From Penaeus vannamei (taxonomy: Eukaryota; Arthropoda; Malacostraca; Decapoda; Penaeidae): a stretch of 15,000 nucleotides of DNA. A program made the translations under genes and the position numbers. The notes beneath the pieces were generated by a model, which was not told the DNA's origin, searched no databases, and saw only the letters and a list, made by a program, of their open reading frames with translations. The stretch covers positions 5,765,511 to 5,780,510 of the forward strand of contig NC_091559.1 of assembly GCF_042767895.1 (NCBI RefSeq), in the 5' to 3' direction. This document shows positions 1 to 8,093 of the stretch, piece after piece (position 1 is the stretch's first letter; each line of letters opens with the position of its first letter).

Positions 1-54
1 TGGCGACCCAGACAGGAAGGAAATTTCCTCCCATTTCCCTCTCTCGTAGCCGAG
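1..54. other. Left host flank, unassigned
   Basis: Mixed-composition sequence before the purine-rich tract begins. I see no gene, RNA or recognisable repeat in it. It shows that the G/A tract has a defined left edge near position 55. Confidence 0.5.
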
Positions 55-774
55 TGGGGGGAGAGGGAGAGTGGGGATGGGGGGGTAGGGGGAGAGGGAG
101 AGGGAAAAGGGGGGTAGGAGAGAGGGAGAGGGAAAAGGGGGGGGATAGGGAAAAGGAGGGTGGGGTAGGGGGACAGGGAGATGGAAAAAAGGGGTGGGGG
201 AGAGGGAGAGGGGGGATGTGGGATGGGGTAGGGGGTGGGGTTGGGGGAGAGGGAGAGGAGAGGGTGAGGTAAAAGGGGGATGGGGTAGGGGGAGAGGGAG
301 AGGGAGAGGGGGAGTGGGGATGGGGGGGATGGGGGGATTGGGGGAGAGGGTGAGGGAAAAGGGGGGATAGGGTAAGGGGAGAGGGGGAGAGGGAAGAGGG
401 GGGATGGGGAGAGGGAGAGGGAAAAGGGGGGTGGGATTGGGGGAGAGGGAGATGGAGAGTGGGGATGGGATAGGGAGAGAGGGAGAGGGAAAAGGGGGAG
501 GATAGGGGGAGAGGGAGAGGGAAAAGGGGTAGGGGGAGGGGGAGAGGGAGAGGGAGAAGGGGGTGGGGGAGTGGGAGAAGGGGGTGAAGTACGGGTAGGG
601 GTAGGGGGAGAGGGAGAGGAAAAAGGGGGGTGCGGTGGGGGGAGAGGGAGAGGGAGAGTGGGGATGGGGGGTAGGGGGAAAGGGAGAGGGGGGTGGGGTA
701 GGGGAGAGGGAGAGGGAAAAGGGGAAAGGGGAAGTGGGAGGTGGATAAAGGAGTGGAGGGAGAGAGAGAGAGAG
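55..774. repeat. G/A-rich minisatellite, polypurine tract
   Basis: About 700 bp of variably repeated purine-rich blocks, mostly combinations of GGGGAGAGGGAGAGGG, GAAAAGGGGGG and GATGGGGTAGGGGG, ending in a short (GA)n run at about 760-774. Cytosine is almost absent from the + strand. The units are not of constant length, so this is a degenerate minisatellite rather than a clean tandem array. Runs of four or more G with short gaps recur throughout, which would allow G-quadruplex or triplex structures. The Gly/Glu/Arg-rich frames here (for example 54-272 and 571-813) are translations of the repeat, not genes. Confidence 0.9.
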
Positions 775-1107
775 AAAAGGGATATAGAGAGAGTAATAAA
801 GATAATTAACTAGAGAAAGGGAAGAGAAGGAAGGGAGCGAAGGGAAGGAGGAAGTGGGGGTAAAGAGAGTAAGACGAGAGAGGGAGAGAAGAAAGAGAAG
901 AAAAGCATAAAGGAAGTGAGAACCAAAAAAAGACAAAAGAAAAGAGAAAGAGAGAAAGGGGAAATAAAAAAAAGTGAGTAAAAGGGAAAAGAATCAACAA
1001 TAAAGGGGAGACAGGAAGAACGCGAAAGGGGACGCATAGAGGAAAAGAGAAAGGAATAACTGAACATAAAAAAGAAGGACGTAGCAAAGGGAAATAAAAG
1101 GAAAAAA
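775..1107. repeat. Purine-rich A/G flank without regular period
   Basis: Continuation of the polypurine tract with more A and less G (AAAGAGAAAG-type sequence) and no clear repeat unit. It leads directly into the target-site duplication. Open frames on the minus strand (806-1112) are Ser/Phe/Leu-rich because they read the complementary pyrimidine strand; I do not regard them as genes. Nothing else is recognisable. Confidence 0.8.
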
Positions 1108-1113
1108 AACATC
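1108..1113. repeat. Target-site duplication, left copy (AACATC)
   Basis: The six bases AACATC lie immediately outside the left end of the giant inverted repeat. The same six bases in the same orientation lie immediately outside the right end at 14619-14624. The boundaries were set by where arm-to-arm homology stops, so the match was not chosen to fit. Deleting the element and one copy would join an A/G-rich sequence on the left to AAAAGAAAG on the right, a continuous purine-rich host sequence, as expected for a real insertion. Confidence 0.88.
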
Positions 1114-1127
1114 AGTAGTGTGTATAG

Positions 1128-1480
1128 GGACAGAATAGCCTCACCCCCATGGGTCCCCCCCTATGTACCTAACGTGTCATAACAGGAAGTGACCTAATGA
1201 CTTCCGGAAGTAATTACCGTAATCGATTACGGGAAATCAGTAACCTTGACTAATGATGGAGAACACGCACACCTGAAGGGGTGCCCCCCCTCCCTTTCCT
1301 CTCCAAAACAACAATAATAATAATGAGAATACGAGAAAGAGGAAGAAGAAGAAGAGGAAGAAGAAGAGGAAGAAGAGGAACAACAAACAAACATGGATCC
1401 TGTTGCCGCAGGTCAAACTATCATCCTAAGAGCAGGTGTCACAGGTTCCACCACCCCAACCCCTCACCCAAAAACACCTT
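1128..1480 (+). repeat. Subterminal tandem unit 1 (outermost, left arm)
   Basis: First of five head-to-tail units, beginning 14 bp inside the element tip at GGACAGAATAGCC. Order within the unit: CCTCACCCCCATGGG box; CCTAACGTGTCATAACAGG; the ACTTCCGGAAGT palindrome; the CCGTAATCGATTACGG palindrome; GACTAATGATGGAG; a C-rich and CTCTCCAAAACA stretch; (AAT)n; a GAA/GGA-rich purine run; AACAAACAAACATGGATCC; and a GGTCAAACTATC...AGCAGGTGTCACAGGTTCC module. Length is 353 bp. The Arg-rich frame over it (1281-1526) comes from the purine run. Confidence 0.85.
1200..1232. promoter_or_regulatory. Paired palindromic site, unit 1 (left)
   Basis: ACTTCCGGAAGT (1200-1211) is a perfect 12-bp palindrome and CCGTAATCGATTACGG (1217-1232) a perfect 16-bp palindrome. 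The first resembles two back-to-back ETS sites (GGAAGT). The second contains TAAT-CG-ATTA, a form bound by homeodomain dimers. Whether host factors or a transposase bind here is inference. Conservation across units makes this the strongest candidate protein-binding site in the element. Confidence 0.5.
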
Positions 1481-1896
1481 GGACACAGCAGCCTCACCCC
1501 CATGGGTCCCCCCCCTATGTACCTAACGTGTCATAACAGGAAGTGCCCTAATAACTTCCGGAAGTAATTACCGTAATCGATTATGGGAAATCAGTAACCG
1601 TGACTAATGATGGAGAACACGCACACCTGAAGGATGCCCCCCTCCCTTTCCTCTCCAAAACAATAATAATAATAAGGAGAATACGAGAAAGAGAAAGAAG
1701 AAGAGAAAGAAGATGAAGAAGTACAACAAACAAACATGCACCCAGCTGCCAACATTTCGGTACCCCACTCCTCCTCTCTAGAGCAATAATGATAAGAGGA
1801 GAGGAAGAAGAATAAGAAGAAAAGGAAGAAGATGAAGACAGGAAGAAGTAGACAAACAAACAAACATGCATTATCCCCATACCCCAAACACGCTAT
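1481..1896 (+). repeat. Subterminal tandem unit 2 (left arm)
   Basis: Starts GGACACAGCAGCC and repeats unit 1 closely through the palindrome pair and the C-rich box. It then carries two successive purine-run/AACAAACAAACATGCA segments, so it is longer (416 bp). Two C/G homopolymer length differences against the right arm fall in this unit (near 1507 and 1635). Confidence 0.82.
1554..1586. promoter_or_regulatory. Paired palindromic site, unit 2 (left)
   Basis: Same pair at the same spacing as in unit 1: ACTTCCGGAAGT (1554-1565) and TAATCGATTA (1574-1583). One mismatch breaks the 16-bp palindrome (TTATGG in place of TTACGG). Confidence 0.48.
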
Positions 1897-2325
1897 GGAC
1901 AGAATAGCCTCACCTCCATAAGTACCGCCCTATGTACCTAACGTGTCATAACAGGAAGTGCCCTAATGACTTCCGGAAGTAATTACTGTAATCAATTACT
2001 GAAAATATATAACCGTGACTAATGAGGGAGAATACGCTCACCTGAATTCTGTCCTCTCCTCTCCAAAACAATAATAATAATATTGAGAATGAAAGGCAGA
2101 AGAAAAAGGAAATTTGTACTCTGCTTACATAGGTCAAACTATCAACCTGAGAGCAAGTGTCACTGGTTCCACCTCCTCCTCCATTCCTGCAGGTCACAGG
2201 AAGAAGAAGATGAAGAAGAACAACAAACAAACACGGATCCTGTTGACACAGGTCAAACTATCATCTTGAGAGCAGGTGCCACAGGTTCCACCAACCCCCA
2301 CCACCACCTCACCCAAAAACACCAC
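1897..2325 (+). repeat. Subterminal tandem unit 3 (left arm)
   Basis: Starts GGACAGAATAGCC again, with a modified C-rich box (CCTCCATAAGTACC) and an intact ACTTCCGGAAGT. TAATCAATTA replaces TAATCGATTA. The GGTCAAACTATC...AGGTTCC module is duplicated inside the unit (near 2131 and 2251). Length is 429 bp. Confidence 0.8.
1969..1998. promoter_or_regulatory. Paired palindromic site, unit 3 (left)
   Basis: ACTTCCGGAAGT is intact (1969-1980) and TAATCAATTA (1989-1998) replaces TAATCGATTA. The 8-bp gap between the two motifs is unchanged. Confidence 0.45.
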
Positions 2326-2454
2326 GGACAAAATTATTCACCCCCATGGTGCCCTCTTACCCCATAACGTACGTACCTGACATAGGTCAAACTATCTAAG
2401 ACCAGGTGTCACAGGATCTCCACCACCACACACCCCTTCACCCAAACACACCCT
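2326..2454 (+). repeat. Subterminal tandem unit 4, truncated (left arm)
   Basis: Starts GGACAAAATTATTCACCCCCATGG and ends in the GGTCAAACTATC...AGGTGTCACAGG module. The middle, including both palindromes, the AAT run and the purine run, is missing, leaving 129 bp. A 4-bp difference between the arms lies near 2425. Confidence 0.72.
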
Positions 2455-2935
2455 GGACATATTGGCTCACCACTATAGCTACCCCTTAACGTGTCACGAC
2501 AGGAAGCAGGCCTAATGACTTCCGAAAGTAATCATCATAATCGATTACTGAAAATCAATAACCGTGACTAATGAGGGAGAATACGCACACCCGAAAAATG
2601 CCCTCTCCTCTCCAAAAACAATAATAATAATATTGAGAATGAAAGGCTGAAGAACAAACAAATATGCACCCTGCTGACATGGGCCAAACTATCAACCTGA
2701 GAGCAGGTGCCACAGGTTCCACACCCTCCCCCTTTCCTGTAGGAAGAAGAGAAGAAGCAGACAAACAAACAAACAAGCACCAATCTGCAGGTGTTACAGG
2801 TGATTCACCCCTTCCAGCTTCCCCACATACCCCCTCACCAAAAGCAATGATAATGGCTATACCTCATGTCTCAACATGTAAGAGGAAGAAGATGAATAGA
2901 CAAACAAACAAACATGTACACAGCTGCTGACAGAG
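2455..2935 (+). repeat. Subterminal tandem unit 5 (innermost clear copy, left arm)
   Basis: Starts GGACATATTGGCTCACC. It keeps CCTTAACGTGTCACGACAGG, a mutated ETS-like palindrome (ACTTCCGAAAGT), the TAATCGATTA palindrome, the CTCTCCAAAAACA box, AAT repeats and the AACAAACAAATATGCA/GGCCAAACTATC module. Two further purine-run plus AACAAACAAACAAAC segments follow, at about 2740 and 2880. It is more diverged than units 1-3. Confidence 0.75.
2518..2547. promoter_or_regulatory. Paired palindromic site, unit 5 (left)
   Basis: Degenerate first motif ACTTCCGAAAGT (2518-2529) and intact TAATCGATTA (2538-2547), again with an 8-bp gap. Confidence 0.42.
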
Positions 2936-3480
2936 GTTAAGGTATTGATCCAATAATAGGTGTTACCTCCTACCCCCCCTCCTTCTCAGGTCGAAAGAGG
3001 GTCATTTCCGGCGTGAGTTAGGTCACATAGCTATTCATCGTGTTTAAGCTTGTAGCAAAACAAACTGCACAATAGACCGATGGACAAATTAGCTCCCCTC
3101 GCCACCCTCCGCAAGTACTAACTAAAGAGCTAATGCACCCACCAGCATTGGGTTGCCATAGATGTGTGATCAAAGACATGGCTAATGAGCGTGAAATAAT
3201 CAATAACCATACCTCACCCTGTTCCTCGCCCAAACACTGCGTGGCCACAGGTCATCAAAAGAGGGCAAAGAAATACTCTTAGCTGCTCTCCGGATGCGAT
3301 AAGGGTTAAGAATATTGATCTTGAGGGGGAGGGGTTGTGCGAGGTAAATGATCATGGGTATTGATCTGATAATTATATTTAGCTTTCCATCGTGTCTGAA
3401 ACACGTAAATTTAGCTTTAATTGCTAATGCACCCCAATAATAATAATACAATGCGATGAAAAGGATGACAAAAATCGCCA
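2936..3480 (+). repeat. Decayed inner continuation of the subterminal array (left)
   Basis: Fragments echo the outer units. GGTATTGATC occurs twice (about 2940 and 3358), with a shorter ATATTGATC near 3310. A GCTAATGAGCGTGAAATAATCAATAACC stretch near 3181 resembles the GACTAATGAGGGAGAATACG and ATCAATAACC parts of unit 5, CTCGCCCAAACACTGCGTGGCC (about 3227) resembles the unit start, and GCTAATGCACCC occurs twice (3131 and 3423). Similarity falls off inward. I treat it as old, mutated copies, not genes; the frames at 3018-3248 and 3200-3481 show no recognisable domain. Confidence 0.5.
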
Positions 3481-3495
3481 TGTACTCAATATACC

Positions 3496-3762
3496 TTTAT
3501 TATCATCTTCAAATATACACTAGCACAAACAACTAGACATGCTTAAATCATACTTGGGCCATATGTCCATCCCCCGCGTCAACTAAAAACTAACATCTTC
3601 CTCATCGCTCATGACGATGATTACCGAGTTGCCACGAACGTCGCCTCTCCCGGGTGGGGTCGGGCGACATCGATGAGTGCGAGAGGGTGTATTCCGGTAA
3701 CGAGTATGAAAGTGCAACCACTTCCCATGGCGACGGCGCTGCTATCTCGTCCCGAGGTGTAA
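3496..3762 (-). other. GC-richer patch, possible 3'-terminal exon (left copy)
   Basis: A GC-richer island (about 3621-3762) in AT-rich surroundings. On the minus strand it has a Kozak-like GCCATGG start, a 35-codon frame ending TAA (3728 back to 3621), and an AATAAA hexamer about 120 bases downstream (complement at 3496-3501). The plus strand is also open (3547-3762), so frame openness alone is not evidence. I recognise no protein family. It could be a captured or decayed terminal exon with its polyadenylation signal, or plain non-coding sequence. Confidence 0.18.
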
Positions 3763-3765
3763 CCA

Positions 3766-4534
3766 AACAAGAAAAAGAATGCTATATTAACCAACACTGA
3801 GTTTTTAAGATGTTGATATTATACAAATATAAGGCATTTGGCAAAATCCAATTCTCACTCCATTTATGCATGCAAAAAATTCACTCGCAAAAAAACATAC
3901 ATGATAACTTTTATCACAAATGCGCAATATAACAAGGGAAGTCCTCACAAGAATAACAGAAATGACTTATCTTCGTGGGCGATTACTACCTTTGAGACCT
4001 CCACTCATCTTTTAACAAGTTATAGCAGTCGTTCTTATATTGCCAATGATTCTTCACAATAACTATACAATTCAGCGAAAAGGATCATAAAACTCTTGTT
4101 GCAGGCAATGTCTTTATAATGGCTTTCAGCCTTCCACAAACGCACATCTTAACAGGCGACAATGCAATATAAGAAAATTTGAATCGAGTTTTAATCGACT
4201 TGAATTTAATACGCAAATATAAATGTGGCAACCACCTTCTCGCATATTTGTACATGTCGATGTGTCACATTTGCGAGATAATTATCCCGCCACACAACCG
4301 ATACGACATTTCAAAACCTGCCCGTTCTCCTATATATACAAGCAAGCTTGCGAAAATTTGTAAAAGTGCGAATTATTTCATAAACTTGCTTGAGGGCATA
4401 AATTCAACCAAACTTTACTTCTCGATCTCCCGCAATCGTTTTTCTCACCTGCCCACAAATATGCGGTTAAAGATCGAACTAAGTAACCTCTCCGTCGGCC
4501 TACTGTAATTAACTTTATCGGGAAACGCTCATCT
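3766..4534. other. AT-rich arm interior, no gene recognised (left)
   Basis: AT-rich sequence with short frames (74 codons at 3838-4062, 109 codons at 4179-4508) that begin at non-ATG codons and have no recognisable motif. It contains a TATATATA run at 4331-4338 next to a GCAAGCTTGC palindrome (4342-4351). Several TTGCGA/TCGCAA words are scattered through it. AGTGCGAATTATTT near 4365 recurs near 7077. Nothing here can be assigned a function. Confidence 0.4.
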
Positions 4535-5215
4535 AGACACCATTTTTAAAAAGTAATGCATAATTACCTTTGATCAAAAAAATCCCTGTACAAAGAGAAA
4601 CAACTATTTTTACACCGACATTGAATAAAACTTACTGCTCGACCTCTTCAATATTCTCTGATAAACTTAATATTCATACATGTCACATTACGAAACACTG
4701 ATATGTCTAAACATCCTCGGCTAAGATATAATGGTTCACTAATTAATTCACTAATTGCCATAACAATGAAAACTGTTGAAAGGTTCCTTAGAACAATTTA
4801 TCTTTTAGAAAAATGTATAAAAGAGGTTTTAAGCAATTGTAATACATTTTTTTACGTTTTAGCCATAGGCTCTGTATCTAAATGAAGACGTTTTAGGATA
4901 AAATGATAAAACACGTTTGCCCTTCCTGTCATAGTTTTTATCATTTTACATGTATTACGCACATTTATGCACCATATTTTAAGTAATGCATACATTTTCA
5001 TCAAGTTACTCGCTAATTGTCGTAGCGACGAAAACCGTTAAAGGCCCCTATAAACCGTTTTCACCATCAAAATAAAAGAGAGAAAAAATGTATAAAAGAA
5101 GAAGGTCAAGTAATCGTTCAAATACTATTTGCCGTTTTAGCATCAGGTTCTTTATCAAAGCAAAGGACTTTTATATGATATGAAACAGTTTAAGGATAAA
5201 ATAACTCTTTTGTCA
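4535..5215 (+). repeat. Degenerate tandem duplication in the arm interior (left)
   Basis: A block starting CTAATTGCCATAAC at 4751 recurs, diverged, from CTAATTGTCGTAGC at 5013, a period near 262 bp. Shared landmarks in order are GAAAAC(T/C)GTT, AAATGTATAAAAGA, a CGTTTTAGC(C/A)AT run with GGTTCT/GGCTCT, and AGGATAAAAT. An AAGTAATGCATA word precedes both blocks, at about 4551 and 4981. The copies have many differences, so this duplication is older than the event that made the arms nearly identical. The short frame at 4703-4885 reads through copy 1 and is not credible as a gene. Confidence 0.6.
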
Positions 5216-6220
5216 TAGAGCTTTTATAATTTTACGTCTATTGAACATAGATAAATTCGCCTAAAACCGGGATTATCAACCAAGGATAAATTTACTCCAA
5301 AGGAGTAGAAAGTGTATATGACAGCCTCAATACAATAGGTCTTAGCAGCTGGCATGCGAATTTCCATTTCTTTTCTTAAACCAAGTCATCAGCAACTATA
5401 TATTTTCCATAATCAGCATATTACTTGCAAACAAAGGCACTTACTTTTTCTTTCTATGCGTCTGCATTAGACATTCCTGATTTTTACATGGCAGTAAAGG
5501 GGTATGCGGCGAGCAACATAGAGACAGGGAGGTAAATTATAGAGGAAAGGTTAAAATTACACACCTAAAAAGAAAAAGTGGCAACCGAAGCAATATCTTC
5601 ATTACTTTTTCCATTAATGGCAAGTAGAAAACATTCGTTTGGGAAAAAAAAAACGCTTAATGTCATAATAAGGAAGAGAAAAACGTCCTTTTACATAACT
5701 CAGAGGAAGAAAAAAAAAAGACTTTACTCAAATCCAAGAACGACTGAAATATATATATATACATATGGGTGGAGCATATTTTTTGCAGGTCATGAAAATA
5801 CAGGGCAAAACCATTAAAACGTTCTCGCATTGCTGTCGTCTTTAACAGAAGACATGTATATTATCAGTAAAATAAGTTTTGTGCAATTGAATACATTTGT
5901 CTTTTCTGTAATAATAATACAAAAAGTCAATTTGCTCATTAATACTACTAATGTCTTATTCCTTTAAAGATGTCCTCCTAAACAGTGATGATGCTTTGTC
6001 CAATATACAGATGATGGAAGACCTTACACAGACGGCGGAGAATACCGCGACTCGTCACGAGCTATTGGTCTCACCAGCATACTAGGCGAAAAAACAAACA
6101 AACAGAAGTACTCGTCTCGACTCCATTCGTGAAGAATTGCTTGGTTAATGAATATTTCGCCTTTAAATTGCACCCTTTTCAGTCATTTGAGCAAGGTAAA
6201 GCCCCATGTTCTAGATAGGC
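5216..6220. other. AT-rich arm interior, no gene recognised (left)
   Basis: AT-rich sequence with A homopolymers (5644-5653, 5708-5719) and an AT dinucleotide run (about 5748-5760). A lysine-rich frame at 5578-5817 starts at GTG and reflects A-rich composition. An A-rich tract near 6087-6100 is interrupted by C in this arm but is a pure 15-base run in the other, which marks an arm-to-arm difference. No gene, RNA or nested element is recognised. Confidence 0.4.
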
Positions 6221-6223
6221 AGA

Positions 6224-6517
6224 ATGACACACCTCTTTGCTGGTCCTCGTAGCACATCCTTCTACACACCTGTTCGTTCCGCTAGTTCACGCAGTCTGTT
6301 TCCCCTATCAAACATGCCATACCTTGTTGGTGGATCCTATCCTGGCCCCACCCCCTCGACTATACGAGATGGTCAAGAAAAAAGTAGTGATTTTGATCAT
6401 AAATGTAGGTATAACATGACTTCACACGGCACTGAATATGTATCTCCAAGACTTGATATGTATTTGGCGATGCGTGTAATCATACGAGTATCGAGCTTGG
6501 AGGTCCCTTGTGAATAA
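6224..6517 (+). other. Doubtful 97-codon ORF (left copy)
   Basis: An ATG-started frame in a patch with more balanced composition than its surroundings (about 6225-6375), preceded by an acceptor-like GGCAG at 6217-6221. The product is rich in Ser, Pro, Arg and Tyr in its first 60 residues. It has no signal peptide, membrane segment or motif I recognise. A second frame overlaps it (6237-6419). It may be a captured exon fragment or chance. It is repeated, inverted, in the other arm at 9207-9500. Confidence 0.15.
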
Positions 6518-6641
6518 AACGCAACGATTTTATAAAACCATAAGACAGTAATATTTCTTGATAAGTATTTAAAAATACTAATAACCCATATGGTTGGTTG
6601 GAAAGAAGGGCAACAAATTGTCAAAACCATATCTCAGAAAC

Positions 6642-6662
6642 GAATTAGTTGCCAACTAATTC
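6642..6662. repeat. 21-bp perfect palindrome (left)
   Basis: GAATTAGTTG and CAACTAATTC flank a single central base, giving 10-bp perfect arms. It sits at the stop codon of the cysteine-rich minus-strand frame that begins at 6862. Its function is unknown; it could be a cruciform, a protein-binding site or a 3' hairpin. Confidence 0.45.
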
Positions 6663-6862
6663 CATCGTTTTACTTCTCTTTCCTCGCAATTCATCTTCCT
6701 TTCCGCACACAGATACACGATGATAGGAGATGACTTGCAGTTTTTTCTGAGATGGCACCTCCGACATCGGTTACGGAAGTGTCCTTTGTTGAAAAGAGCA
6801 TTTACATAGAGGTTTATGGATATTAACCTCATCCGAGTCATTCCGTAATCATAGTTTCTCAA
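6656..6862 (-). pseudogene. Cys-rich 68-codon frame, possible zinc-finger remnant (left)
   Basis: Reads outward from the centre. Its second half has cysteines in a CxxC-x5-C-x9-C-x6-C arrangement followed by charged residues and a Trp near the stop. The spacing loosely recalls the C-terminal cysteine-rich finger of piggyBac-type (DDE_Tnp_1_7) transposases, with some expected cysteines replaced by Arg. No DDE catalytic region is visible upstream on that strand. piggyBac elements duplicate TTAA, which does not fit this element's 6-bp duplication, so if real it would be a nested relic. Chance is quite possible. Confidence 0.15.
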
Positions 6863-7001
6863 AATTTATTACGTAAAAATATGTCATCATTCCTGTATGA
6901 CAAACCTTGCTTACCTATAACGTCAATAGTTTCATAAAACCTTGTTGTATAACGAAGAAATTAACAACATTACTAAAAAAAAAAAAAAAGTTTTAACGTA
7001 T

Positions 7002-7165
7002 TTTGCCTCAGAAAGGATTTTCATTCAGCAGATAAACGGTTTGTTATCACTCACCTCTGCGAAAGAGGTGGGTAATAGTGCGAATTATTTATAACAAATA
7101 AGGGTGCCTGAGAAAAAGAATTTTCATTCAGCAGATAAAAATGTTTGTTATCACCCACCTTCGAC
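7002..7165 (+). repeat. Two-copy direct repeat with hairpin (left)
   Basis: A module beginning TGCCTCAGAAAGG and containing TTTTCATTCAGCAGATAAA then GTTTGTTATCAC(T/C)CACCT occurs from about 7003 and again from about 7104, a period near 103 bp. Copy 1 carries CACCTCT-GCGAA-AGAGGTG (7052-7070), a 7-bp stem with a 5-base loop that can be extended imperfectly on both sides through GTTATCAC/GTAATAG. Copy 2 lacks the second half of the stem. Confidence 0.6.
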
Positions 7166-7241
7166 TTGTTTGTTCAGAGTATATTTCTCCCTGTAATACT
7201 AGCTGCGGCTTAAACAAGGCATATTACTATACGTTTATTTC

Positions 7242-7441
7242 CGCACGCGTCGCACTCAGCGCCGGCGTTGCTGCGCGCGAGAAGTACAAACGCCCGCGAC
7301 ACCGACGGCTCGCGGCGGCTGCGGCGGCTGCGGCGGCTGCGGCGGCGGCGACTGCGGAAAGTAAAGACGCATGCGACGACCGCGGCGGAGGCGGAGGCGG
7401 CGGCGGAGGCAGCGGGCGGGCGTCTCGGGGAGGAAGGGCGG
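7242..7441 (+). repeat. CpG-rich CGG/GGCTGC trinucleotide block (left)
   Basis: A very GC-rich stretch in an AT-rich arm, with GGCTGC hexamer repeats (about 7307-7350) and GGC/GGA repeats (about 7381-7412). It ends exactly where arm homology ends. Translations give poly-Ala and poly-Gly (7141-7461), which reflect the trinucleotide repeat. CpG density would suit a promoter or 5' UTR, but there is no supporting gene. Such repeats fold into stable hairpins and are prone to replication slippage. Confidence 0.75.
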
Positions 7442-7785
7442 CGGGGGATGGACTGGAGTAACTTTTAAGAACCTACTCATTACATTTTCAAATATTTTTC
7501 AACCTTCCTTATGTAGAAATGAAAAACACTTTTATATACAAATAAATCTTGTTGACTACTTTAGTCTTTGATAAAGATTCTTCATAATACCCAATGGCAT
7601 GAAAAAAGACGCCCAAGAAATCATGTTCAGATGACCCGCTTGCCATTCCAGACCTACTTGTACTCCGTGTTTTACCTTTGAGTAGTAGGCTCTATTCTGC
7701 AAGAATCTTGTCAAACCTGCTTTTAATAAATATTACAGTGTTAAAATCACACTCTGAACAGGTAAGTCGACGTGGGAGGTATACG

Positions 7786-8019
7786 ATGACACAGCCGTGG
7801 GGTGTCAAACACGCTGCTCGAGGGTCATATCCTCAAGGACGGGCCGCGGGACATTGCTATTTCAGTCTTACAATCGACCGTTTTACATCTTTAATTAAGC
7901 CAGTCCTTCGTTATCTAAGATTATCACTTACACTCTATTATTGTCTCCTACGGCTTTACGTCAACCATATGGTCGTTCCGTCGAGTCGACTCTGGCCTGC
8001 AAACTGTATATTAGGGTAA
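7786..8019 (+). other. Doubtful 77-codon ORF in the spacer
   Basis: From the first in-frame ATG the frame runs to TAA at 8017-8019. The frame is open upstream to 7678, but without an ATG. The C-terminal part is rich in Leu, Tyr and Ile and could span a membrane, but no motif is recognisable. The donor-like site at 7759-7767 lies upstream in the same frame. No homologue comes to mind, and I regard it as probably non-coding. Confidence 0.12.
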
Positions 8020-8093
8020 AATTTGACTCCCTGGGGTAAATGAGACTGACATAGACGGTTTATCTATTGATTACAATGCAAAAATTACTGAAA

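Larger units (their letters stand above)
1114..7441 (+). repeat. Left giant terminal inverted repeat (6,328 bp)
   Basis: The reverse complement of this whole segment occurs at 8283-14618. Paired positions sum to 15724 over most of the arm, 15725 between about 5505 and 6090, 15728 between about 1640 and 2430, and 15732 at the tip. The few indels I located are a poly-A tract near 6087, one base near 5505, 4 bp near 2425, and C/G homopolymers near 1507 and 1635. Substitutions are sparse (for example near 1762, 4352, 5316 and 6036). I did not compute identity, but in the parts compared by eye it is around 99% or higher. Homology ends at 7441 next to the spacer and at 1114 next to the target duplication. 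Confidence 0.93.

Noticed and set aside
54..1112. Gly/Glu/Arg-rich frames and the Ser/Phe/Leu-rich minus-strand frames in the left flank
   Set aside because: They come from a nearly stop-free purine strand and its complement, and carry no domain signal.
1581..2783. Hydrophobic Phe/Leu/Ser-rich minus-strand frames in the array (and mirrors at 12941-14135) as membrane proteins
   Set aside because: They are translations of the complement of GAA/GGA purine runs and AAT repeats. The same frames recur in each unit and shift with indels between the arms.
1128..2935. CRISPR array
   Set aside because: The repeat units are 350-430 bp, contiguous and internally complex, with no short repeat/unique spacer alternation, and the context is eukaryotic.
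4179..4508. 109-codon frame, present in both arms, as a conserved gene
   Set aside because: Its conservation is just arm identity. It lacks an ATG start, has no motif, and lies in AT-rich sequence where such frames occur by chance.
6224..6517. tRNA-derived SINE or RNA polymerase III gene
   Set aside because: I looked for A-box and B-box words on both strands and found no convincing pair, and there is no A-rich or simple-repeat tail next to it.
7141..7480. Poly-Ala/poly-Gly protein near the centre (and its mirror at 8221-8583)
   Set aside because: The homopolymeric residues follow from the CGG/GGCTGC repeat. The frame runs differently past the arm/spacer junction in the two copies, and several frames are open at once.
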